In this document: piece after piece, positions 8,472 to 15,512 of the stretch | Layout of the letters: every line of letters starts with the position of its first letter | Position numbering within the stretch: the first letter of the stretch is position 1 | The notes under the pieces: model-generated | The model's input: only the letters and a program-made list of their open reading frames with translations | The model's database searches: none | What the model was told of the DNA's origin: nothing | Assembly (NCBI GenBank): GCA_022865305.1 | Contig: JALHSP010000147.1 | Location: 124,001 to 188,000, forward strand | Direction: 5' to 3' | DNA: 64,000 bases | From: Bacteroidales bacterium | GTDB lineage: Bacteria > Bacteroidota > Bacteroidia > Bacteroidales > VadinHA17 | Translations under genes and position numbers: made by a program

Positions 8472-9698
8472 ATGATGGATAGATTTTCACTTGCAGGAAT
8501 AACAGTGTCTGTAATATTTGATACCAGGCGGACCAAAGAGGATCTTACCTTCCCGGTTAAATACAGGGTAACTTATAACCGTAAACAGGTTTATTATCCT
8601 TCGGGAATAGACCTTACAGAAAATCAATGGCAAATTATCGGAACAACAAAGAATAAAGAACTTGTCGATCTGAGAGAATTGATCCAGATAGGCTTCGATA
8701 AGGTGAAGGCCCATATTAAGGAGATGACACGGGAAGAGGGCTTCTCATTCCAGGGATTGAATAATAGACTGAAACAGGGAAAACAAAATTCTGTTCTATC
8801 TGAATTTTACAGCAAGATTGACAGACTGGAAGAGGAGGGAAGGCCGGGAACTGCATCAGCCTATCGGTGTGCAATAAACAGTATACAGAAGTTTACCAGT
8901 CTCAACCTGAAATTCGCTGACATTTCCCCGGAGTGGTTACGAAAGTATGAAAGACATATGATAGAGGAGGGCAGGAGCATGGCAACGGTAGGTATCTATA
9001 TGAGGGCCATCAGGGCTATCATAAACGAGAACAAGACTTTTATAACTCCAGCTCAATATCCATTCGGGAGGGGTAAATATGAGATCAAGAAGGGATCTGG
9101 AAGAAAGATGGCTTTAACCTTATCTCAAATCAATGAGATTCTAAAACTTGACCTTCCAACGGAGGAGGCAAGGAAATATCGAAGCCTCTGGTACTTCAGT
9201 TTTCTGACCAATGGGATTAATATTAATGATATGCTTAGACTGAAATATTCAAATATAGAAAATGGAGAAATATTATTTCTAAGGGGTAAGACAGTCAGGA
9301 CAAATCCCAATCAAAAAGAAATCAGGGCAACTATTCTGCCAGAAATGAAGACCATCATTAAGAAATGGGGCAACCATGACCGGAATCCCGATAACTATAT
9401 ATTTCCCTTTCTTACTAATAGCATGACACCCGTTCAAATCAGAGTAAGGGTTCAGGATGTTACCAGGAGAATCAATAGGCGAATGAAGACAATAGGTGAA
9501 ACTCTTGGTTATGGAAGTATTTCGACTTATAACGCAAGGCATAGCTACGCATCAATCTTAAAACATCATCATGTTGATTTAGCTTTCATTTCAGAGAGCC
9601 TTGGGCATTCAGATTTGAAAACAACAGAAGCCTATTTATCATCATTCGACAATGTAGAAAGGGCAAAAGTTGCTTCAATACTTACAAATAATAAATAA
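8472..9698 (+). CDS. tyrosine recombinase / site-specific integrase
   Basis: This 408-residue Bacteroidota-type phage integrase catalyses insertion and excision at the tRNA-Arg anticodon loop. The N-terminal part has the arm-binding strand pattern (VIFDTRRTKEDLTFPVKYRV). A SAM-like core-binding domain follows (about 95-190), then the catalytic domain. Catalytic features, numbered from ATG 8472, are ARHSY with R356, LGH with H379, and the nucleophile Tyr388 in TEAYL. The first catalytic box reads NGININDMLRLK, so the usual Arg of TGLR is Asn. Loss of this arginine is known in some Bacteroidota integrases such as IntDOT. An ATG at 8454 is in frame but lies upstream of the predicted transcription start. 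Confidence 0.93.
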   Translation: MMDRFSLAGITVSVIFDTRRTKEDLTFPVKYRVTYNRKQVYYPSGIDLTENQWQIIGTTKNKELVDLRELIQIGFDKVKAHIKEMTREEGFSFQGLNNRLKQGKQNSVLSEFYSKIDRLEEEGRPGTASAYRCAINSIQKFTSLNLKFADISPEWLRKYERHMIEEGRSMATVGIYMRAIRAIINENKTFITPAQYPFGRGKYEIKKGSGRKMALTLSQINEILKLDLPTEEARKYRSLWYFSFLTNGININDMLRLKYSNIENGEILFLRGKTVRTNPNQKEIRATILPEMKTIIKKWGNHDRNPDNYIFPFLTNSMTPVQIRVRVQDVTRRINRRMKTIGETLGYGSISTYNARHSYASILKHHHVDLAFISESLGHSDLKTTEAYLSSFDNVERAKVASILTNNK

Positions 9699-9702
9699 TA
9701 CA

Positions 9703-10263
9703 ATGGGAAAGTTTAGAATATCAGAATCGGTAGCAGCTGGACTTGACAAAGAGACTAGTAAAATCCTTCGGGAAAATGATTCTGTAGGACCAGCATCAAA
9801 AGAAAACGAAGCGAGATTTAAACGGGAGTCATTAAAAATTAAACTGTATAATCAGCTGAATGAATTACTCAAGAACAAAATCCCGATACGATATTTATTT
9901 GATGGGGATATATCTGATAAGTATGTATTAAAAAAAGAATCTGCCATAATTGGACTCTTTGAAAAATACGGATCAGAATTTCCCGGAGAGACTTTGCCCT
10001 CATGGAGAGAGAGATGGATGGATAACGGAAAGATACTTAAGCCTATCAAAATTGATAAGTTTAAGGATGGAAATAATAAGCACTTACTTCTTACAATGCT
10101 ACATGAAGCACACCCTGATATGAAGGTTAATAAAATTGATGAATATATAAGATGGAAATGGGGACTAAAGTCATTTACTTCTGATGTATCAAGATATATT
10201 AAAAAGGGTGTTTCTATACATAACGAAACGAAAAATTTGAGAAAAATATTAAAACCTGACTGA
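9703..10263 (+). CDS. hypothetical protein following the integrase
   Basis: A 186-residue protein not assigned to any family. ATG at 9703 lies four bases after the integrase stop. An in-frame TTG-like start at 9670 would overlap the integrase. The sequence is basic and rich in Lys, Asn and Ile, with no membrane segment and no cysteine cluster. The C-terminal half (HEAHPDMKVNKIDEYIRWKWG to DVSRYIKKG) could form a small helical domain. Close coupling to the integrase suggests a role in recombination, excision or control. That is inference from position only. Confidence 0.7.
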   Translation: MGKFRISESVAAGLDKETSKILRENDSVGPASKENEARFKRESLKIKLYNQLNELLKNKIPIRYLFDGDISDKYVLKKESAIIGLFEKYGSEFPGETLPSWRERWMDNGKILKPIKIDKFKDGNNKHLLLTMLHEAHPDMKVNKIDEYIRWKWGLKSFTSDVSRYIKKGVSIHNETKNLRKILKPD

Positions 10264-10272
10264 TTTTAAAAT

Positions 10273-10369
10273 CCACATTGCAGCCACATTGCAGCAAAAT
10301 TTCTTATTTGCCTGTAATTCAATAAAATAATTTTTACATTTTCTTTATTTTATTGCACCTACATCGCAG
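10273..10369. repeat. iteron-like direct repeats upstream of the replication genes
   Basis: CCACATTGCAG occurs twice in perfect tandem at 10273-10283 and 10284-10294. A degenerate third copy, CTACATCGCAG, is at 10359-10369. The AT-rich stretch between (10299-10350) and the position just upstream of the HTH and polymerase-like genes fit either a replication origin or an operator for the HTH protein. Confidence 0.45.
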
Positions 10370-10408
10370 ATGTCATGCTTTTCTTAGCTCTTATTAAAGC
10401 ACTAAAGT

Positions 10409-10744
10409 ATGACACAAATAATTCAACTCAATTATGAAGAACTTGAGGCAGCAATTAAAAACTGCCTTCGGGAAGCAGTTGCAGAAATAAAAGCAATCCC
10501 CGACCTTCCGAAATTACCAGATAGGTGTACCCTACCGGAAGCCTGTGAGATAACAGGACTTTCAAAAAGCCTTATTTATAAGTTGTGCATGGATGGTGCT
10601 ATACCACGAGAGAAGTATGGTAAACGTCTTGTATTCTCCCGAAAAGCCTTAAATGAATGGGTACAGGCCCGGACTGTAATAATTCCTTCCCCTGATGAGA
10701 TAATGACAGACAGACTGTCTGAAACAGCTAAAAAGAGGGTGTAA
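10409..10744 (+). CDS. excisionase-like helix-turn-helix protein (HTH_17 type)
   Basis: A 111-residue protein. Residues 37-88 (TLPEACEITGLSKSLIYKLCMDGAIPREKYGKRLVFSRKALNEWV) form the MerR/excisionase-like HTH_17 fold with its typical C-terminal wing and EWV helix. The first 35 residues are acidic and helical. Proteins of this family in Bacteroidota mobile elements act as recombination directionality factors or transcription regulators. Its stop codon overlaps the next gene's start at 10744 (TAATG), so the two are translationally coupled. Confidence 0.85.
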   Translation: MTQIIQLNYEELEAAIKNCLREAVAEIKAIPDLPKLPDRCTLPEACEITGLSKSLIYKLCMDGAIPREKYGKRLVFSRKALNEWVQARTVIIPSPDEIMTDRLSETAKKRV

Positions 10745-12081
10745 TGAGAAAGTCCATTCAGTTAATACCTGAAAAGGTTTATAGTGAATTGCCAACCATT
10801 TCAGAACTGATAAAACCTACAATTAAAGGATTCTCAGAAGATAACCTTAGGGAGATTATTTCAATAGTCGCCTGCCATGTGCGGAAAGATGAAGATGACG
10901 GGCCAGCTCCATTATCAATGACACATATCAAAAGGTTAGTACCCCAGGGAGATATGTATCTAACGGGGCTGATTGATTTGGAAGTCATTCACCGATTCGG
11001 ACAGTACATACCCGGGGAAGCCTGTTATCAGTATGACTTTGCCCCCGAATATAAAAGCAGGTACATTGCATTTCCTCTTGATAATGCAAAACTGATCCTA
11101 AGGATTGAGACAGTATGGGAAGAGCTACGGAAAGAGGCTTCAAAAGAAATCTGGGGACATTCCTCGCAAACCAGATACCTCAGACAATTAACCATTGAAC
11201 CGGAAGCATTACAGTTTATTGAACGTAATTATATTACTGATACCCATAAATTTAATTGTGCAGAAGCATCAGTGACAAGGATCTTAAATGGAGATATTTT
11301 TTATAAAATAGACAATACCTCAAAAAGATTTCATAGCAATGTTACTAACCTGGATAAGAATCTCAGACCTTACCTCAGGGTCAATGGTGAAAGGCTTGTT
11401 AACGCCGATATAAAGAACTCCCAACCGTACCTCAGCACCATAATTTTGACTAATCCAAGTAAGATTTCATGGCTAACTGAAAACACTGCATTTGCTATGT
11501 TGCTACAAAACCTGAAAGTATCACCAAATCAAGACGTTAAAAATTATATTTCTTTTGTCATTTCAGGCCAACTTTATGAGTATTTAATGACTGAATTTAA
11601 CCTTTCTAGGTATGAAACAAAACGGCATGTACTGAGGATCCTATTTGCTTCTAATCGTATGCCAAAGGAAGAAATTAACCGCAGGTGCAGGCAGATATTT
11701 ATCAGGAATTTCCCGACTGTTCACCGGATATTCTCAAAAGTAAGGGGACATGAAAGAGGGGATAAATTCGCAAACTTCAAAAGATTCTCTATTCTCCTGC
11801 AAAGGATTGAATCTTACCTGATGCTCCATGTGATCCTGAAGAGGATATATAAAGAACTGCCTAAAGTGATAGCAATTACTATTCATGATTCAGTCATGAC
11901 AGGGATTCTCACAAATGATGTCGAGGCCGTCCGAAATATCATGATTGAAGAACTAACTTCTTTTGTAGGATTTCAACCCAAAATAGAAATTGAAGGATTA
12001 AGAATAGAGAAAAGAGGGAAGAAGAGTATGAATAAATCTATAAAGCAATATGATGCTACAAACCTTGTAAGTCTCAATTAA
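10744..12081 (+). CDS. family-A DNA polymerase-like replication protein without exonuclease
   Basis: A 445-residue protein whose C-terminal half carries the motifs of a PolA palm and fingers. Residues 196-211 (RFHSNVTNLDKNLRPY) parallel the PolA RLSSxxPNLQN segment. Motif A is ADIKNSQP with D222. The fingers helix has R289-x3-K293 (RYETKRHVLRILFASN). Residues 353-357 (QRIES) match the helix before motif C, and motif C is IHDS (H381, D382). There is no 3'-5' exonuclease domain. The first 190 residues are of unknown fold and may bind the origin or act in priming. I infer that it replicates the element after excision. It ends before a strong terminator at 12148-12198. Confidence 0.72.
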   Translation: MRKSIQLIPEKVYSELPTISELIKPTIKGFSEDNLREIISIVACHVRKDEDDGPAPLSMTHIKRLVPQGDMYLTGLIDLEVIHRFGQYIPGEACYQYDFAPEYKSRYIAFPLDNAKLILRIETVWEELRKEASKEIWGHSSQTRYLRQLTIEPEALQFIERNYITDTHKFNCAEASVTRILNGDIFYKIDNTSKRFHSNVTNLDKNLRPYLRVNGERLVNADIKNSQPYLSTIILTNPSKISWLTENTAFAMLLQNLKVSPNQDVKNYISFVISGQLYEYLMTEFNLSRYETKRHVLRILFASNRMPKEEINRRCRQIFIRNFPTVHRIFSKVRGHERGDKFANFKRFSILLQRIESYLMLHVILKRIYKELPKVIAITIHDSVMTGILTNDVEAVRNIMIEELTSFVGFQPKIEIEGLRIEKRGKKSMNKSIKQYDATNLVSLN

Positions 12082-12147
12082 TCAATGAAATGAAAAATTT
12101 AATTTTGGTCAAAAAAATAAACAGTTTTCGATGGTGAATACTGTCAG

Positions 12148-12198
12148 CTCCGGGCGGTCTTTTTTCCTGAGAGGTTTTTCAGCCGCCTGGAGTTTTTT
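12148..12198 (+). terminator. rho-independent-type terminator after the replication gene
   Basis: CTCCGGGCGG at 12148-12157 pairs with CCGCCTGGAG at 12183-12192 (nine of ten positions) and is followed by six T. It separates the replication module from the prohead-protease operon. Confidence 0.7.
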
Positions 12199-12243
12199 AA
12201 ATGAAAATATGAAATTTAAAGTAATAATTTAAAAATTGAAACG

Positions 12244-12450
12244 ATGGGAATTATAACAGAATCATTAAAAGATGCAGGTAGTTTTCAGAAGCATTTAACA
12301 CTGAGTAAGGTAATTTCAGACACAACGAAAGTCCGGGGAACGCAAGCTGCGGGATTGGCTCGGTTAATTTCTGCCGCCAAAATCAACACCTTGGGCAGAC
12401 AAATCTTTGATGGTATTACAAAATTTTTTATAAAACTAAGAAAGTCATGA
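12244..12450 (+). CDS. small hypothetical protein, first gene of prohead-protease operon
   Basis: A 68-residue basic protein of unknown family, predicted to be mostly helical, with a basic tail (KFFIKLRKS). It starts about 45 bases after the terminator of the replication module. Its stop overlaps the next start (ATGA at 12447-12450). Size, charge and position next to a prohead protease would fit a scaffold-like or capsid-interacting peptide, but nothing in the sequence proves it. Confidence 0.65.
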   Translation: MGIITESLKDAGSFQKHLTLSKVISDTTKVRGTQAAGLARLISAAKINTLGRQIFDGITKFFIKLRKS

Positions 12451-13013
12451 AAGACAAAGAAAACATTTACAAAAACAGAATTTTTTCAGTTACTTCTGAA
12501 ATCGGGCAGGGGCAGTTACCACACCGCGCAACGGTTTTGGAAAGTTACGGTTTTGTATGCCTGGTAAAGGTGCAAAAAGCATATATATCAGGCGGTTTCA
12601 GTGAATATGGGATTTATCGGATTATGTTGGATGCCAACGGAGTTGAAATTCTGCAAAGTATGATGATTAATTATGAAACAACTCAGGGTCTCCCATCCCG
12701 CTATGGCGCACCCGAAGCAGAGGTAAAAGCAAAATTCGATAAGATAAAAGGCCAAATGCAGCTCGCAGACTCAGAAGCGGAAGTTGCTAAAGACCGGAAG
12801 ATCAAAGAAGATCAGGCAAGACAGGAAGTTGAAAAAGTGAAGATTGAAAATTTTACCTTCATCAAATCTGAACTTAATGAGATTAACATAAAACTGAAGG
12901 AGCTTATAAAAGACCAGCCGGCAAAGAAATCATTCAACGATAAGACTATTCGGGGTCTGATAACTGATTTATACACCTTGGAACAAATAAGATTACAGTT
13001 AATTAAAAAATAA
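12447..13013 (+). CDS. hypothetical protein with C-terminal coiled coil
   Basis: A 188-residue protein with no recognised family. Residues 1-85 look like a small beta-rich domain (NRIFSVTSEIG, YGFVCLVKVQKAYISGG, YGIYRIMLDANG). Residues 85-185 are charged and helical with a heptad-like pattern (EAEVAKDRKIKEDQARQEVEKVKIE region), a likely coiled coil. It overlaps the 68-residue gene by four bases and ends five bases before the prohead protease gene, so the products are probably made together. A structural or scaffolding role is possible. Confidence 0.7.
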   Translation: MKDKENIYKNRIFSVTSEIGQGQLPHRATVLESYGFVCLVKVQKAYISGGFSEYGIYRIMLDANGVEILQSMMINYETTQGLPSRYGAPEAEVKAKFDKIKGQMQLADSEAEVAKDRKIKEDQARQEVEKVKIENFTFIKSELNEINIKLKELIKDQPAKKSFNDKTIRGLITDLYTLEQIRLQLIKK

Positions 13014-13018
13014 TTATT

Positions 13019-13654
13019 ATGGAAAGAGAAATTCGAAATTTAGAAACGCCCCTTTCAGAACTGAGGGCGGTTCCTGAAAGCAGAGATGTAACAGGATACG
13101 GAATTGTCTTTAACAAAAGGTCAAAAGACCTGGGGGGCTTTATTGAAATAATTCTCCCTTCAGCGGTTGAGGGGGTTATCCCTCAGAGTGATGTTTTGGC
13201 ACTCCTGAATCATGACATTAACAGGGGGATACTTGCACGCAGCACCAGGGGCAAAGGTTCTCTTAAACTCGAAACGGATCCCCGAGGCGTAAAATATTCT
13301 TTCACAGCACCGAAAACAGCACTTGGTGATGAAGTTATCGAAGGTATAAAGCGTGGTGATATTCGTACCAGTTCATTTGCTTTCAATGTTTCAAAGGGTG
13401 GGGAGTCATGGGAGCGGAGTTCCGGATATGCAGTAAGGACAATTTCTAAATTTGCAGCTTTGTATGACGTTTCAATGGTGTACCGGGAAGCATATCCCGA
13501 CACAACGGTTGCTTTGAGAAGTCTTCAGGAATTTGAAAAGAAGAAGTCAGTTACCGATAACATGACCCCCCATCAAAAGGAAATATACCACACCCATCAG
13601 ATGTATAAAGATGGTTATACCTTAAGGAATGGAAAATGGATAAAATTTAAGTAA
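13019..13654 (+). CDS. HK97-family phage prohead protease (peptidase S78)
   Basis: A 211-residue protein with the S78 assemblin-like fold that cleaves scaffold domains during HK97-type capsid maturation. Catalytic candidates are visible: H65 in LLNHD, the S118-S119 pair in GDIRTSSFAF, and an acidic residue around D150 in ALYDVSMV. The tail motif AYPDTTVALRS is typical of the family. The normal partners (portal and major capsid protein) are absent from this element. Instead it follows two small unknown genes and precedes a DNA-binding protein by one base. It may act on a helper phage's capsid precursor or interfere with it. Confidence 0.88.
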   Translation: MEREIRNLETPLSELRAVPESRDVTGYGIVFNKRSKDLGGFIEIILPSAVEGVIPQSDVLALLNHDINRGILARSTRGKGSLKLETDPRGVKYSFTAPKTALGDEVIEGIKRGDIRTSSFAFNVSKGGESWERSSGYAVRTISKFAALYDVSMVYREAYPDTTVALRSLQEFEKKKSVTDNMTPHQKEIYHTHQMYKDGYTLRNGKWIKFK

Positions 13655-13655
13655 G

Positions 13656-13979
13656 ATGACAACAAAACTAACAGTAAAAGCAGCAGTTTATCATCCTGAA
13701 CTCCTCAGTGTTGCAGAATTTTCCCGCAAGTTCGAAGTGAGTAAGCCAAAGGTGTATCAGTTAATCGGCGAAAGCAAGCTGAATCTGCACTATATATGCG
13801 GTATTCCATACATTGACATAACCGAAAGAGCTGTTTTAGACCAGGCATTGTCTTATAAAAGCAGACATCAGGGCGACTGGGCACGTGGCGGCACTTCTAT
13901 CATTAAAAAGCTTAAGAGTAAACCGGATACCTGGGAAGCTGCAATGGATTTAGCCTGGATTAAGGATCAGGAAGCATAA
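13656..13979 (+). CDS. small DNA-binding (winged-HTH-like) protein
   Basis: A 107-residue protein. Residues 15-63 (LLSVAEFSRKFEVSKPKVYQLIGESKLNLHYICGIPYIDITERAVLDQ) resemble an HTH_17/MerR-like DNA-binding fold. The C-terminal 40 residues are charged. It starts one base after the prohead protease stop and is the last gene of the operon. It could be a regulator. It could also be a small-terminase-like DNA selector, as satellites often carry one beside capsid-hijack genes. The latter is inference from context. The 13980-14166 gap after it holds only a short hairpin near 14040-14055. Confidence 0.65.
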   Translation: MTTKLTVKAAVYHPELLSVAEFSRKFEVSKPKVYQLIGESKLNLHYICGIPYIDITERAVLDQALSYKSRHQGDWARGGTSIIKKLKSKPDTWEAAMDLAWIKDQEA

Positions 13980-14166
13980 TTCGTTTACTACTGTAAAACG
14001 TGTATGTAAATACGATACCGACGTGGTTTCTGGGACTCCGGTAAAAGATTTTACCTTACCCCCAGGCTTATTGTTTAGCTGTCAAATTGTTACATTAATG
14101 AAGGTATTTATTATATTGAATAGATTAGTATGCAAAAACTGTGTGAGGGATATACTACCCCTCAAA

Positions 14167-15159
14167 TTATAACTCGAAAGGAACATATAATTGATCTACT
14201 TCCTTAATATTAATTATATCAATATCTTTAGATAAACTAAATTGAGATCGTAAAAAATCACCCGATCTGTATTTGTCTTGATAGTAAATCTTTTTTAATA
14301 TTTTGGTTTCTGTAAGTGTTTGAATAATTCCTTTATCCAATTCCCGATTGAAAAATGGGAAGGAATATCCAATCACGACCAATGTTCTGGAATTTTTTAT
14401 AATATCCCTTGCTATCTCAATACTTCTTTGAAAAATATGATCTTTATCCGTTTCCCAGGCGAAAGTCAATAGATTTGTTAACTTTCCAGTACGGTCATAA
14501 TAATGCTTAAACAGCTCATCAAAACTTTTTTCTTTAAGTGAGAAATTATCAAAGATAGATCCTTCTTGATTTCTTGAATATCCGGCAATCCCATTTAGAT
14601 GTACGAGTGAATAATTGTTTATCTGTTGACCAGCCTCAGGATAATCCATATTGATATTTGGATAGAACCTTAAAATAAGTGGATATGATGGAAATATTTT
14701 ACATGCAATTTGGAATTGAAAATCATAATTCCAGTTTAAAATTTTAATTTGATTTGGGAATTTGACCCCATCTTCAAGAATTGTGGTTAAAAAGACTAAA
14801 TATCTTTTATCAATTTTCTGATTCCATCCCTGTTCAATAGAGAAATAAAGCGAAAGTAATTTTTTAACTTTGGCAAGATCCTTTTTATCTATTAGATAGC
14901 AATATTTTGCGAATGTGTCAACTGTATCAAAAAATTCGCTCCGCTCAGCTAACCATTGAAAATCTTTTTCTATATCTCCTGCAAGGTTTCTATTTACTGA
15001 GAGGTTTGCATATTCTTTAACTATTTGTTGTCCAATTCTCCGGAATGCATCAGGAAGTCCTTCTTTAATACTATTCCCCTTTTCATCTTTTAATGTTCTT
15101 ACAAGGGGAAGATCCTCTGCACTTGCTCCAGCTCCGATGAGATATGTAACTTTTGACAT
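14167..15159 (-). CDS. SIR2-like (NAD-binding) protein, probable defence effector
   Basis: A 330-residue protein counted from ATG 15159. The in-frame TTG at 15165 is less likely. The SIR2/Rossmann signature is present: YLIGAGAS at residues 6-13, NWNYD with N144-Y145-D146, LVHLNG with H187 in the place of the catalytic sirtuin His, and VVIGYSFPF around 261-269. Bacterial SIR2-like proteins of this type often deplete NAD+ in anti-phage systems (for example Thoeris ThsA and DSR). There is no SLOG or other sensor domain. It is divergent from the SEFIR gene. Its AT content and position inside the element suggest cargo acquired separately. Confidence 0.75.
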   Translation of the reverse strand: MSKVTYLIGAGASAEDLPLVRTLKDEKGNSIKEGLPDAFRRIGQQIVKEYANLSVNRNLAGDIEKDFQWLAERSEFFDTVDTFAKYCYLIDKKDLAKVKKLLSLYFSIEQGWNQKIDKRYLVFLTTILEDGVKFPNQIKILNWNYDFQFQIACKIFPSYPLILRFYPNINMDYPEAGQQINNYSLVHLNGIAGYSRNQEGSIFDNFSLKEKSFDELFKHYYDRTGKLTNLLTFAWETDKDHIFQRSIEIARDIIKNSRTLVVIGYSFPFFNRELDKGIIQTLTETKILKKIYYQDKYRSGDFLRSQFSLSKDIDIINIKEVDQLYVPFEL

Positions 15160-15334
15160 AAGCAAATGGTTTTAAATCATTATTGTTTTTTTGACTTAAC
15201 TCCAGTTTCTATCAAAATTAAACCTTAATTCTCCCAGATACAAAAATATTTGTTTTTGGCCCCAGAGCTTCATAAATTTGGATTCAATAATCAGCACGAG
15301 GTTTGCATTTAAAACCCTGTTCTTGGGAAATTAG

Positions 15335-15394
15335 TATCTTTGATTACAGAGATGAAAAGGCAAAAAGTACTTTTGTTACACATATAAACGAGTT
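15335..15394 (+). promoter_or_regulatory. promoter/leader module, copy 2
   Basis: TATCTTTG at 15335-15342 is a perfect -7 box. The leader that follows, including the 29-bp stretch 15366-15394, matches copy 1 at 7063-7155. It lies 119 bases before the SEFIR start. A very short frame of 11 codons starting at the ATG of the leader (MKRQKV...) is not conserved in copy 1, so a leader peptide is unlikely. The rest of the 15166-15512 gap is described under the cassette repeat. Confidence 0.5.
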
Positions 15395-15453
15395 ATAGTT
15401 AATTGCAAAAAGCTGCCTGTTATGACAAAATCCTGACTTGCTGCTAACTATAA
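15393..15453. repeat. nested inverted repeat (possible empty cassette)
   Basis: TTATAGTTA at 15393-15401 and TAACTATAA at 15445-15453 are perfect inverted copies flanking a 43-base stretch without a gene. They follow the motif GAGTTA, which recurs at 15458 in front of the SEFIR gene. The repeat is either a hairpin or the boundary of a gene-less cassette. Confidence 0.4.
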
Positions 15454-15512
15454 AAATGAGTTAGCGGTAACTTTCCGTGCCTTGAAACAACTTAATTTTA
15501 AACTAATACATT

